In this document: in pieces, positions 1 through 14,300 of the stretch
How positions within the stretch are numbered: the stretch's first letter is position 1
How the letters are laid out: each line of letters begins with the position of its first letter
Source of the DNA: Lanius collurio
Lineage: Eukaryota > Chordata > Aves > Passeriformes > Laniidae
DNA: 64,000 nucleotides
Direction of reading: 5' to 3'
Assembly: GCA_020086605.1 (NCBI GenBank)
Contig: JACBWW010000018.1
Location: 13,441,647 to 13,505,646, forward strand
Notes under the pieces: model-generated
The model's input: the letters and a program-made list of their open reading frames with translations, nothing else
What the model was told of the DNA's origin: nothing
Database searches by the model: none
Program-made: the position numbers and the translations under genes

Positions 1-379
1 AGGTATCACAAGTGCTCATAGCTGTGGGGAAAACTTCAGAAATATGTCATGGATAAAATATGAGTTTTCTGATATGGCAAACAATGTGGGAAACCAGTTT
101 TGAGACATCCACATGCATTTATCACAACCACGTTACTGCTGTTACTACCATAGCAGTCCAATTTGCCACTGATCATATTACAGAACCATCCAGCTAATTT
201 ACTTATCTCATCATCCCAAATTGCCATATTCTGTGGCTAGCACTCACTGTCTTTCCCTTCCTACTGTTCCCACTGTCCCCATCTGGAACAGCTTCTGCAG
301 TCCCATGCTGAGCTACTGACATGGAGATCAGAGCAATTGGAGCAGAATATGTGGGGTAGAGTCTACTGAAATTTGATTT

Positions 380-545
380 TAAATAAACTAATAAATATTC
401 TTCAGTGAATAAATTCTTCTGGATGTCCAGTCTGAAGCTGAACCTCTCCTGGTGCAACTTGAAGCTATTTGTTCTTGTCCTGTCAAAGGACTTTTCCAAA
501 CATATTTTGTGGTGATAATTTATAGAGGAGAACCCTCCAGTTCCC
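380..545 (-). mobile_element. Old CR1-like LINE fragment (ORF2 C-terminal part)
   Basis: On the minus strand the segment at about 395-490 translates to DRTRTNSFKLHQERF followed by RLDIQKNLFTEE. This aligns in order with the CR1 ORF2 C-terminal block (D-R-T/A-R-G-N-..-K-L-..-G-R-F-R-L-D-I-R-K-.-F-F). The recognisable 3' terminal repeat was not found, so the ends are approximate. It is more decayed than the two intronic CR1 copies. Confidence 0.7.
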
Positions 546-560
546 AAAGATATCTGCTAC

Positions 561-2139
561 TAAGTCTTCAGGCTGGTACATTGATGAGATGTAGAAATCA
601 GAGGAACTGGAAGTAAAATAAGTGCTCAAAGTACTCTATGAGTTCCTCAGTAGCATCCCATGTTTTAGGAAATTGTCTTCCAGGATTATTTTCTAAGATT
701 TTCCCCCAGTTTTCTTCTCTTTTGTAAAACACTGGCTGAGGCCAGTTCTGCAGAACCAACCTCAGTGCAGGATCTCTCTTGCCTGATGTTCACCAGCACA
801 ACTGTACTGCCTCTCCTGGAGCAGCAGAAACCAGCTTCAGGCAAATGTCTGGATAGGGATGGTAGAAAAGGAGAGACCATTTGAATGGCATTTTTCCAGA
901 TTCCAGTGATAAATTTGGGTTTAGTATCTTCAGTGGTGATGGCCATAACATTTTCCTGAAGATTACTAATGTAAGGAGAGGTTTCTGTCATTTGGTAGTA
1001 ATAAACCTGAAATATGGCTCACAAAACATGGAAAATAGCCCTTCCATTACCTGCTTTACAAAACCTGCAGGACTTCTGCAAATACAAGCTAGAAATTATA
1101 GCCATGGTCTGCACGAGCCTCTTGTTTACAAGCAAGCTCACCCTTTGGCAGTATCTCTAGGATAGGACCTCTGCAGTTATGTGGGGCTGTCACTGCAGTC
1201 ACACTACTTAAGTTTTTTAAAGGGAAGAAATACACATGTGAGTATTACTTTGTAAACAACATTGATATATCAGAGATGGGAAAAACCACTGATGTATGCG
1301 TGTGAATGGCTGAGACTATACAGGCTAATATGCAGTTGTTGGCATTTGGGATTTCTGAGAGAATGTTGTTAAAAAGGGAACCTATAATTCAAACTAACTT
1401 CAGAGAGCAGGACAGAGCGTGTGGGAGTGTTCTCTGAATGCAGGGAAATTCAGATGGTGTGATGGAGAGACTGCCAGGGGAACCCAGCCAGGTTTTGATT
1501 ATTCCAGTTCAGATCAACAGAAAAGAATCAGTGACCTGCTGGATTTAAATGGTCAGTTTCCGTGGCCTGATTCTACCTTTTATGTTAAACCACATCAATG
1601 TGTCTTTTACGCCACTTTACAAGCCCTTTTCCTGATTGAGGCCATAGAGAGTGAGCCAAGCACGCACTGTGACTCAGGAAACTCAACACTGATGATGTCA
1701 GGGAAACCCTGTCCGCTCCACCCAGGGCTGGTTCTGACCCCAGATGTCCAGAGCAGTCCTGGGAAGTAGCAGCTTTCAAATATGTGTAAGCATCTCTGTT
1801 AATTATCTGCAGCCCTGGTCAGCTGTTAGACTAAGTGACATATGGAAGTGGGCAGCAAAGCAAATAGCCAACAAAAATACATTTACTTACATATCTGAGT
1901 ATACAGTACCCAGCACGGGGGAGTCCACGCAGCTCCAGCTGCAGGGACTGATAGCACAGGCATGTGAGACACTGAGACCTGTTCTGCACGGTCACAGACA
2001 CGTTACATGGCCACAGACAGATTGCTTTGCTGTTCTTTTTCATACTTTTACCCACCTGTAAAATGTGGTGTCTATGCTCCAGCTGTGGAAAATTAGGGCT
2101 AAGAGCATGCCGTGAGTCACTGAGTACAGCTCCCCATTT
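561..2139. other. Intergenic DNA, nothing recognised
   Basis: Unique-looking sequence of mixed composition. Open frames here are short, overlap on both strands and carry no recognisable domain. Confidence 0.6.
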
Positions 2140-2371
2140 GTTGCAGAGGGCTTCCCCCCGGCCGGGTCCCTGCCATGTGACGGAGTCGGGTCTGTCCAAT
2201 GTTCCAGCAGCCCGGGCTCTGATCTGGTTGGGTGTTTATCCCAGCTCCGCCCCTGGCATCCCCTTTCCCCCTCTCTGGAACAAAACCAGCTGGACACAAA
2301 GCCTCACCCTCTTACCCCGGCCAACTCTCACCCAGGTTGGTGCTCTGTCCCCCCGGGACAGAGGAAATAAA
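2140..2371 (+). promoter_or_regulatory. GC-rich promoter-like patch (possible solo LTR or cryptic promoter)
   Basis: An isolated GC- and CpG-enriched stretch in otherwise CpG-poor DNA. It holds an E-box-like CATGTGAC (2174-2181), a CCAAT box (2196-2200), a GC box CCGCCC (2247-2252) and an AATAAA (2366-2371) in the same orientation. The order promoter box then polyadenylation signal is what an LTR would show, but no TG...CA ends, target duplication or internal retroviral sequence was found. No downstream gene was identified. Confidence 0.3.
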
Positions 2372-5300
2372 TGACTTAAGATCATAAAGGGGGGTTGAGC
2401 TAAATTTCTTTTCTCAACTTCTGCTTCTGGTGAGTAGCTGTCAACTGACACTGGCTTAAAGTGGGGCTGCACAATCGAGGAATATTTAGGCTGTTTGTAA
2501 ATGGTTTAAGCTATTCCAAGACATAAAGGGGCAAGCTCACCACAGAAATTAAGCAGTGGACAAGCTAATCAATTACCAGACCCATAGAGCAGGCAGCATT
2601 AGCTTCATACCAATTTGAGTAACAACTTCAGCTTCCAGGAATTCTGTTGCTCCATGCACTTCCCATGTCTTGGGCTCTGCATGGATAGGGGCTTTGGAAT
2701 TCAGATTATACGTTGGGTTGTCCTATTTTATTAATTCACATCAAACTCTATTGCATGTTTGTACATGTATAGATGTAAGTGAAGAACAAGAAGTCTAGTA
2801 GCATAAAATAGTAATTTCAAAGGGCTCTGCATTTAAATGAAGACAAGACATCTGATCTCAGAGACAGAGAAACAAGACTATGTGACTCAAGAGGCTTAGG
2901 CTGAGTTCCTAATTCCGCTGAGCCCTACACAGAGGATGTGTTTTTAACAATTTTACTGTCTGGCCTCGAACAATCCAGCATTTCCAAGGCTGCTTTTTAA
3001 AAATCTATTAATAAATGTATTAATTCACCTACATTTCTAAGTCTAGGATTATTAATTCCCAGTGAGATAGAGGAAACAACTTAGGTGTAAGTTGTTTTGC
3101 TGCTAAGAGGCTTAGAGAGGCATGAATTTACATGCAGATTTCTACATATGCATAAATACACACATATACAACTTCTGCTCACAACACAGGATGGAAGGAC
3201 GTGGCATACGTGTATTTTCACAAGAAAGGATGAAGACGTTTTTTAAACTTTCCATAAATAAACTACACCTGGGAGCAAAGAAAAAAATAATCAGAATTTC
3301 ATTATTAAAAGGATTCAATTTCTAAATCTCTGAGGAAAGGAAAAAAGAAAAAGCTGTTCTAGACATGGAAACGAATTTTTTTACTATTATACTTACTACA
3401 TTAAGTATAATTGGATCAATATGATAAGCTGACTTGTAAATGTATGCAGTTCTTAACTGTGCTTTTTACATTTAGTTATTTTGTACTTTGTTGTATTTTG
3501 AATGCAAATATATGGCCAGATATGCAGCTAATGGTGTTTATTTTTTGGTTTCAAAAGCAAGAGAAAGTATCTCCCTTGTATTTGAGTTATGGCTGAGCAG
3601 GTTAGAAGGATCCTCAGCTTATGAATGTCCCCTAAGTCCAGGAGATCTCCTGACAACCTTTCTGTTCATGAAATCCATCTTTGTCACAAATAGAAAATCT
3701 TGGGCTATGGAATATCACAATCTCATTATGGGATGTCATCCCACCGCACAAATACATTATTCTCAGTGGATTTACAAACAGCGTAGCCAACATTGCCACC
3801 TGGATGTGACAGATGTACTGGGTGCATTTACGCTGAGACACGATTTACACTTGTCAGGACAGTGGCAAGAATAGGCTGCAGAGAAGACTTGAAATACTGT
3901 TGAGAGTTTCTCTTTCATGGTTCTTTAGACACCATAATCCCTGTCCTGAAGCACGGGGTGGGGGAGGGAGCAGCTCTCCCTTGCTCTTCAAGTTACAGCT
4001 GGATGTGGAGAATGATATTCAGCTCAATATTTCTCCCTGCAGGGCCTGAGCTGTGCCTTCCAGCTGTGGGAGCAGTGTTACCCCTTACCAGTTAAAGGAA
4101 CTTGTAGTATCCTTGTCAGGCCAGCCCATGGATCCTACAGATGTATCTTAGAGGATGAGAGATAATGTCTGTGTCTGACCAAGCTGCAGGAGAGCTCAAA
4201 TTGTACTATGTGGAGTATGCCTCAGTACCACCCTTTGCTCCCAGGGGAACAACCCTTAGTGGCTCTCCCGGCATTCCTTCTGTGCCAGAGCAAATATCCC
4301 TTGGCTATACTGTTTGCTCCCTACTTGAAGGCTGAGCTGTTGGCTTTGCTGATGCTTGAAACCTATCCTCCAGCTTCAGCTTTGTAGGAGCCTACAATCC
4401 AGCCCTGACTGCACAGGGAGCTGTCCTCAAAGCACAGGTGTCTGCACAGTTTGGGTGCCTTTCCAGCTGCTTCAGGTTACTGATGGAGACAGGGTATCCA
4501 GCTTCCCAGTGAATAAGAAGCAAAATGCTGACAACAAAAGTACTACCAGTAAGAACAGGTTGGTTTAATACTGGCCTCTCTAAGAAGGAGAAATATAAGT
4601 GTCTGTGAATGAAGGTAAATCAAACTGAAACAGGCAAATCTGCTCCACCAGAGCCAAAAATAAATGTGAGCAAACCTCCAGGGTTCTATGAGATGAGACA
4701 AATGAGAGGGGAAATGATCCACTTAGAGCTGGAGGAGTCCAGATAACATATTAGCATGGAGGGGACAGCCTGAGGGAATGTCGGCAGAGCTCTGTCACCC
4801 ACAGAATCAGCAGGACTAATGGCACTCAGTATCATGGCAGTCTGTAAGAGCAGCAGGGACAAACTGTTTCTAGGGCACAGAGAGGAGACTTTCACTCCTT
4901 CCTAATGAAGGAGGAAGAACATCCTTGCAGATGTATATAGGGCAGGAGTGTGGGGTCCTGCTGCAAAGAGAACATCCTCTACTTTCTGGAGAAAGGGTTA
5001 GGGTTAGGGCAGTGAGTGCTGCTCTGTGGCAGTAGGGAACAAAACAGTTTGTCTGGGATATAAGCAGAATTTGGATAGGAGTGTGCATTTTGTAGCTTCC
5101 CCGGCCATCCAAAATGGGATCTAGTCCCACTAAATTTGGTTATCCTCATCCTTGGCTGTGAAGTACTACAGACCCCTAAAACATTGTGCCCTTTCACATG
5201 AACAACAGCACACAATCAAGTGCTGAAGAGAGCTCTCAATCCAAATTCAAAGCCACACTGGGTCAAATTATATTCTTGCCAACGAAAAGGGAAGCAAAGC

Positions 5301-8300
5301 AGGACAGAGCTAGCACATCTCCAATGAGCAACTTACAATTTAATTTCCATTTCTCAGCTATGGGCATTTTAAGCCCAAAGCCTTTCCTAATAAAGTTTCT
5401 GTGAAAATTAGGGCCTTTACAATACAGAGGTTCTGTTTATTGCTCAGGTCTACATGAGTCTAGTGCTTAAATTTCCCATCTGTGAAATATTAATGGGGGA
5501 GATATAGACAGAAGAAAGTTCTGCATGCTTTTACAGTAAAATAACAGACTTATTTTTTAAATATGAGATATCCACTGTGCAAAATCAGTCAAGTACAAAG
5601 TGAGTAAATGAAGAAATGAAAAGAAAATGAATATAAAATGAAAAAATACCTGTACGAAAGTGAAAATCTGTTGACAGATTACAGTTGTGTTTCTGTGGCT
5701 ACCAGTGTAACTAGCCTGACTCCTTAAACAGAATTCAGGAAGATAGATGGCCACCTACCTATTAATTTCTACTGAAGATGCCTTTATTTTTTTTCAAAGT
5801 TCATGCTTTGAATGAATCATGCACTGATTCATTCTGGACCTTAAGTATAAATGAAAGTGACTCTTGACATGTTGACATAAAAATTCGCACAGAAGAGAAA
5901 TTGATACTGTTGTCTGTGTAATGGCAGTGTGCCATCCATTTAAAAATTATGCTTATCAGACCCTGCTTCTCTCTAAACCAGAGCGGATTTGAATTCAGTG
6001 TATAATTATGTTATTTTCCTAACCCAGGGAAATGGGAAATCACATGCCCACCCAGGAAATGAGCACCACTAATGAATGACAAGGCAGCTGCAGAAGCCAC
6101 ACACGGACACTTCTATATCTCATTAGGTCAGACTTGTAGGGGAAATTCCCCAAATTAACCCTCTGGAGCCAGTGTTGCAGCATGATTGTTATGTCTTAGT
6201 GCAGGGAAAAAGTGGGGATCCCGTCCAGCCAGCCCCCAGTTCACAACTCCCCATTTGCCATCTGCTTATGACAGCATGAGGTAGCTGTGCTGGAGCCTTG
6301 TTGCTGTGAGCTTCGTGGCTACATCCTCCCACACAACTTGGAAATTTATCTTAACCTGTTTCTCTTGACAGATGAATATAATTGCTTTTGAATGCAAACA
6401 CACACAAGATACAGCTGTGAATAACAGCTGCCCTTGATCCCAGCATTTCACCTCATTGCTTAATCAGTTGGAAAGAGAAATAGGAGCATCCTTGATGGTT
6501 AAGGGACTGAAATATCGATTCAATGCTGAATTCACATTTCTCCATAGCCTGTGTCTGATTCTAGGCAATTCTGCTCACTCAAAATGTACTGATATTTACC
6601 TTCTCAAGTCCATTAATCTTTGACTATCTGTGGAAGCTGCACCTCTCAAAATTCAGGTGATTTAAGTAGGTATCCAAGTATCAACTTCTTTTGATTTGGT
6701 TTCATAATAAGGTTCAGGGCTGCTCTGAAGGAAACATTCTGCTTTTGAGTTACTAGCACTTCCTCCCTGAGTGAATCAAGAATGGCTTTTCCATTTTCAC
6801 TCTGCAACTTACTGTATTGCAGGCTGCCTTTCAAAATATCACTGACCAGCAAGCCCTGAGGTTTTCACACTACATCACTACCATAATAAGGGCAAAGACT
6901 CAGAGCAGGGATAAAGTCCTGTGAAACTGTTTGGTCACAAAGCCAAAGGAAATGTCCGCTCCATTGCTCAAGGTTGTCCTGCCTGCAGTGATATACAGGA
7001 GTCCTGTGTATCCCCTTCTGTTATGTTTTATCAATCATAACACTCTGTTACTCCTTCCTAGTCTCTTTATCATGAGAATCCATCCATGGCAGAGTGCATC
7101 CAATAAATGAATTTACCTTGAGGTCTTCAGATGGTGTTAGATCAGCTCCAAAGTGTACTGGTGGCTCCTCCTAAACAGCATGTGTGTTAACTTTGACAGG
7201 AAACTTTTCCAAGTGTCTCTGCTTAGAGTTAGTCTCCTAAACCCTCCTTTTGGCATCTGGCTGAAGCACCAGAGCTTTCTGAGAGCTTTAGCGAATTAAC
7301 ATTAGTGACACTGCAGCCATATTTCCAAGATGTCAAAATACACATTTGGTTTGGAGCAGGAAACTGTCAGTCCGAATTTGTTTGCACCAGGAACAGTAGT
7401 TTGGCTATGAGGTTTGTTTTCTGTAGTATAAGGAAATGTGGTAATTTATTTATGGGTAATTGATCTGTGAATAAATACATCATTAGTGCCCATAATCTCA
7501 ACACTTGTTTCTGCTCTACAAAAGTGAAGCGTTTTGTGACAGAAATATGGCAAGGTGAATATTGGCTTTCTGTGATTCTAGAAAATTTCCTAGGGCTTTC
7601 AGTCTGTGTGCATGTTGTATTTTCACTGTCTGTGGACAAAGCCTGGCTCTGTTTCTGTACTTTTCAGTATGTGTCATTGAGAAGAGATGAGAAAAATGTC
7701 TGCAAAGTTACCCAGCTTGGTCAAGGGTAATCAAGACTCAAATATGGTGAGGCTGCAGGACAATTTCTAGCATGTCCCTGATGCCTTGAGTATCACAGCT
7801 AAATGTTCAGAAATGTTGAAAGTCACTAAAACCATGCCAGTGAGCCTGGAGGGATGACACAAAACTGATTATAGGCTTTCCACATGGAAGGAGAAAAATA
7901 AAATAAACCTGTGATTTTCACTTTTTTGAAAGTCTCCTTTCCTGCAACACCAGGAATGTGATGCTGGGTGAATGTGGGTGCAGAACTCTCCATCTGTCAT
8001 GCTGGCCAATATGTGGTCTTGTTTCTGTGTTTCTTCACAGACTCATGCCTGTGTAAGAGCTCTCTGAGGCAGAGATCCTACTTTTTTTTCCTTTTTTTTT
8101 TTTTTGGCATAGCATCTGACACAGTAAAGTTTGAATTCATTACCAGCTCTTGTTAACTAGCATTAAATGTGTCTGACATGAGCAATATTTAAGAACAAAT
8201 CAGACTTATAAAACTGCATGTTGCTCTTGTGTTAGGCTTCTGTGTACAGGTGAATTTTACCCTATGAAATCTCATTATGGGGCAGGTCTTTATGTTCTGA

Positions 8301-11300
8301 GGATGTGGCACTGTCGCTGATCTAGGGAATACTCAGCCTATGTCTCACCCCACCTAACCTCTTAATTATATCAGGGCAACTGTTTCTGAGGTCGATGTTA
8401 AGAACAAGAATTGGGAGCTGATCTGGCTTTTAGAAGAAGAAAATGGCCAAAGAATGCAACTCTATATTCACTACTAGCCCGGTAAGCAAAGTCTCAGACC
8501 CTTCTACAACCAAGGGGGTTCATTGCAGCAAGTGAATGGGAATGAGCAGCAGTACTGGTGAAGTGTGGGAACCAGTATGGCTGTTAAACACTTGATAAAC
8601 TGAAATACAGTCTGGAAGTGTTGCTCTGGAGTCTTGTCTTCCTTCCAGTTTCTCTTTCACTCCATCAAAGTAATAAAACCTCATGCCTGATTATTAAGAG
8701 CAAGCTGTCTCTGCTCCTAGAGAAGATGTTGGTTAGGAGAGAGCAGAATCACTGAACTGGTGCTCATTACCTGAATTGGCAGAGGTGTAAATCTGGGTCA
8801 AGAGGGAGAGGTCAGGCCAGGCCAGGGGTGTTGCAAGGCTGTTTCGGTGCTCACTTAGCTGCTCTGCTTCACAACCACATCTACTTGCTTTTTCTTTCAT
8901 CTCATGCAGAGCACAGAGTGCAAAGGGACAGGTGCTCTGATTCCTGTCATGTGCTGAAGTTGATGACTCCTAGTTTGCTCATCTGTGCAGCAAAGAAATC
9001 AGTCAGTTGAGGTAACATGCTGACATGCATTTTGCCCCAAAGCCTCCAGCTAGAGCTGTGAGATACCACAATGGAAAGAACTCTCATGTATATTTTAAAC
9101 AGCATGCTGAAAGTAAGGACTGATCCTCCTTGATAAAACCAGGAAAATTTTATTGAACTCAGTGAAAATTGCATCTGAAATCCCTCAGTGATAACAGGAT
9201 CAGGTCTTGCAAGCTCTCTGTTATGCCTATTGTGATAATTTCCATTAGGAAAATAATTTTCTTTTGTTTTTGTCTGAATGAGCCATGAGAATCCAGCCAC
9301 CATTACAAATAAGCATACTAACACTGGTAGCATTGTTCTTTTCTGTCTACTGTTTCCCTCCTATCCTGAGTTGATTTGGACACAAGCGACATCAGTCATA
9401 TCGGGAGAGATTGCAGCCAGGGTAAGTGGATGTGGCAGAGAAAGGGAATTGCAGGAGGTACTGACCCGGCAGTGAAGCAGAGAGATACTGCCATGAATCA
9501 GTCCAGGAGAGAGTTGTAAATCTCTAAATTTGCCCATCTGTAAATCTAGTGGAAGAAGGGATGTGATTTTATGGTTTTGTTTGTAATGCAAGAGGCTGTA
9601 AATTCATTTGTAATCCAAAATAGACTAAAAATTTCAGCAGACAGTTAATGGAGGATGTGTCCACTTACCTCATGCTCATGCATCACATGTAACTACAGAA
9701 TATCTGATGGCTCCTGGGTATGAATAAGATTGGCAAGTGCTCTTGTGTTGTCATTGTCTACTTCATCATTGTAGCTACAGTTCATCCTATCCTTAATTTC
9801 TATAACTTTGCAGGTAAAAATTCTTGTATCTGCAAGGATCTGAACACACAAAATTGTATTTTAAGTTTGGGGGCCTCTTTTCACCCTCTGCTTTCACTGG
9901 AGAGTGCACAGTTGCTGACTGTGTTCCCTTCTGTGATGGAGGACCCTCAAGTACACAGATAAACAACTTTAAAACTTCTTTCCTCTTGCAGGTTCACGCA
10001 GATCTGCTTGAGGAAGCCACACTGCATGGAATGCCCCAACACATTGTAGGCTCTTTTTAGAAGAGGCAAACTGATGTTAGAGAAATCTGCCAGCAAGAAA
10101 ATGAAATTTAACTTGCCTATGACATTTTCACTGTAGGGGCTATATGGGGAAAACTGGTGGCAGCTACCCAAATTTTACAGTAAAATGTGCTGATGTTACA
10201 AAGATGGACAGAAGCTGACTGGCTGACCAATCTTTTGACTTTAATACACAATGTATGGTGTCAGGTTCCTAGGATAATGCAGGCACTGCTTCTATTACAC
10301 CTTTCCTGCTTGAAGCTGAGTAAGTATACTTGAAAAAAAAAGCCAACTAAAAAGTCATAGTTCACTGATAGTAACTGAACAGAACTGAGAAAGGTAAAAC
10401 AGGATAGCTTGAGTAGTCGGGAGCTAAATTACCTGCAGAGAGCATGAATAGGTAGAGACACCAGCCATTGTGCATTGCAGCCAAAACATGGTCAGCCAGC
10501 TGTCTATCCAGTTCCATATCACCTCTGAATTATGGATCTGTCCACCTCTGCTTGTCTGTTACAAGCAATGCAGTGAGTGACAACTCGGTACCTGGGCTGG
10601 GTTGGCTGAAAGGATGATTTGTTGTAGTTTTACCCATAACATTTTGCTGGTTTTATGTGTCTTTTTTACTCCTTCCTGAGCAGCTGTTAGAGCCTTTCTT
10701 CTTCCTACTTAATGTCTTTATTTTCTTCTCCTCTAGCAGCATGTTGTTTACATGCCCTGATCAGAGTAATCAAAGGAACTCAAGAGATGCCCGATTCATT
10801 CAGTTTGATTTTCTGCCTAAAGGTAGGCTTTTTCCTCAAGCTCTGAAGTAATCTTATACAGGTTTCCTTAAATCTCCCTTTTCCCATAAAATGAAGAAGC
10901 CAGTTTTGCCCAGCTCAAGATGCTGTTTGAAGTCAGATTGTAGCTGTCTATACATCTGTGGAAAACACAAACCTCTGCAGTGAGCTGCTATCACACTGGG
11001 CTCACAGCCAAAGTCTGGTGTCATCCACCTGCTTCACCTACTTCAGTTCAGAGCTCTGGGGATAAGAAATAAGTCTTTGGGAATACTTCTGCTTGGTCAC
11101 TTCCACCCATCCCCATCTGCAACATAAACACCTACCTGGACTTCTCAGCTCTAGAGCAGAGCACAGAGGGAAAAGGGCACATAGAGGTATTTTTATACAC
11201 CTAATTTTCCCCCACATTCCTGGCTTAAATATGGGCTAAAGTAACAGAGAACCATGTTATGAAAGCCACAAAATCACACTACAGAGGAGTTGTGGACAAG

Positions 11301-14300
11301 GTATTGGCCTTGCATGAACAGGATAGGAAATTTCCTTCTTAACTTGCAACTTCTCTCCTACCCTTACTGGCAGCCTTGCCTGCTGCTTTATAGTGCTTCA
11401 CAGGTGGACAAGATTGTCCTTTCCTCTCCAAACTACATCATATGACTTGAGACATCCCTGAAGGACATGAGCCAACCCACTGCAGACCCACATGGGATCT
11501 GTGCCAGACACTGGAAGGTTTTTGTGTGTTAATAGCTCACATCTTCAGCTCAGGACTTAATCCAACAAGGAATTCTTGTGTCCTAGTGCCAGGAAATAGA
11601 GTGTAAAAACACAATTATAATGAATACTTCTCTGAGATATGTTGTACAAGTAAACCTGGAGAGGACAACTCTCTAATATTTTTGGTGTTATTGTAACATA
11701 GTGCCCATAAAGAAAAGTAAATATCAATTTCAAATTAACTATGTTATACACAGTGAAAGCTCAGTGGAGTGAATGAGGAGAGCCCAGAGATAAAACAGGC
11801 TCCTCTCCAGATATTCTGAAAATTAAAGTGAGTGGATGGAAGATATACATCACAAAAATATTCTATTATTCTCAGTGTACTAGAGCAGAACTTTCACCCT
11901 TTTAAACTCTCATTAAAATGCAGTCATTTTTGTTTCAAAGGATTAACATGTTGGCTCTAAAGAGAGAAGAAAAATGTGATTCATGGTGTTCTTGGAATTA
12001 GATATTGTTAATTGAAAATAACCCTAGGCACTTACATAGTACTTTTCAGCTCAGAATCTTGAAACTATTTTGTTTGTATAAAATTCATTCATGTAAAGGG
12101 GCTGCTAAAAGAACTTGTGTGCAGCAAAAATATCACCAAAAAGTACTGGGGGGGATCTTGTGTGCTTCCACTGTACACTATGGCAAACATCACTTATGGG
12201 CAGAAGGCTTTTGAAAATGTGGGGACTCACTGTCATATAGGAACAAAATAACTGTCTGTAAAAATAGCAGGAAATGATTTATGGTGGTTTGGCTACAGCT
12301 GAATGGGTATCTGTACAGCTAGATAAAACAAGTCCCCTGGAAACTCTGGAAAAAAGACCCTAGTGCAGTCTGACTTCTGTCACCCTGAACATGGAAAAAC
12401 ATTCATTGTGAAATGAGAACTTTGTAGCCTTGTGCAAACTCCTAATAAAAATCAGTGTACAGAAGAAATTACTAGGGGTGGATTTTGGCCACAGTGAATT
12501 TTCTGATGGTCTGAATCCTCCAGTTTAGCAGGGAGTTTCAGAGTACCCTTAAGTTCACTGTGGTCAAAAGCCACATCAAGATTCTCCAAAGCACTTTCAC
12601 AGGAACTCAAAAGGTAGGCAGACTGCTGAGGGACACTGTGAGTGAAGGTCAGTGACACTCAGCTCTGCTTCATCACAAATGTTCCTGCTTGGCAAGTGGG
12701 GGGGCAGGCACCCAAAGTGTAGGGGCTTGCTTAAGGTCAGAGAACCACTTAGTCTGGAGGAAATGAAAACCCCTTCCATCCCTTCTCCCCACTCTCACAG
12801 TGTCCAATGAAGAAGCACCATTCATGAATTAAGTCATTTTATAAAATATCAAGCAAAAGCCTTTACATTTATTAAAAGCAGAATCAGCTAATTCAGAAAG
12901 TGGTCTCTGTCCTCTGGTCTCTGGAGCAATACAGTAACATTCTGTAGTGGTGCTCTGAAGATTTATGGTTTACTTGCTGGTACAGTACTGGCACTGATGT
13001 GTTGGAGTGAAGATTTATCTTTGTAAGTTTACTGATAAGTGGCTGGGATGTAGAGTGGTTGGAACAGTGACGTAATCAAAGTCCCACCTTGGTACATGCA
13101 GGCAAAATAAGTATCAAGGCCAGGAAATTTTGCAAAGTGCCACCAGATGAAATAAATAACTCTGGAATAAAGATGAAGAGGGCATCACATACTGAAATGA
13201 AATATCTGTTTGAAGTGGAGGGAGCAGGATGACAATTTTCATGTGGCTAATTGATGCAGCAATTCCAGCAGGAAGTCTTGTAACTGATGAGTATATCCAA
13301 CACCTCCAAACGCCCCCTGGGAAGCAGAGATGATGAACATCTTTGATAAGCCATTTTCTGCAGCTTTCATTCTTTGCTAAGGTAAGGGATGATTTCTCAG
13401 AGCCCTACTAGCCCCTAATCACCTTTCTGTATTATCAGTAGGGGCCTGCCATTACTCCTGGAAACAGGAATAGCTTCCTTTCACACTGTGTCTGGGAGAC
13501 AGGTAATGAGATAGGGAAAGATCCAGGTACAAGACTTAATGAAGACAACTAAATCTGAAGTGCTATATTCTGTACCCAGATTTGGCTCTGGTTTCTCCAA
13601 GGAAGAACTAGCTATAAGCTGCATGTAAAAGGTCAGTGATATTAAAGCACTTGGCTCTGAAGAGATCTGGGAATAAGAAATGCCACACAGTAGAAGCTAT
13701 TACTGCTGTCATTATACTGTGGGCAGTTCACTGTCAGCCTCAAAGAGTGGTGGAGGAGAAGGGTGGAGTGGAGGAGGCTGGAGGAAAAGCCATTAAGATG
13801 GGCAGAGAGGGCACTACCTGGAGCAGACTTATGATGGGTCTATGGACAAATTTCTCACATGCAGAAACACAGAAAAATCAGTGAAAAGGCTCTTATTGTT
13901 GTCATCAAGGTCAGGATTTCATAGAGATCTGACCTCAGTTTGATGTAGTTCAAAGTGTAGGTCACAGCCCCACAAAGGGAGCTCCAACAAAGCATGGCAC
14001 AGAAGTGATATTTGCCTTTAAGCTCTTCGATATGTCAGCATGGCTTTTATGTCTCATTCTTCTCTCATATGTGTGACCTCTTCCTAAGGCTCTGCATTGA
14101 GTTCCCTGCAGAGGTCATTAGTGCCTCTCCTGGGGCAGCAAATGTGGAGACAAGGGCTAAAAAAATACATAGGTTTCACAAGAACTCAGTACTACATTCT
14201 AGAAACACCACCTCTGTCCTCAGATAGCTTTCCAAGCATATGATGGGAAAACACTAGTGGTGTTTCAATCAGCACTCTGCAGCTCCCCAGATGTGCCATG

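Noticed and set aside
4995..5009. Interstitial telomere-like GGGTTAGGGTTAGGG
   Set aside because: Only two and a half units; expected by chance or slippage, no wider array.
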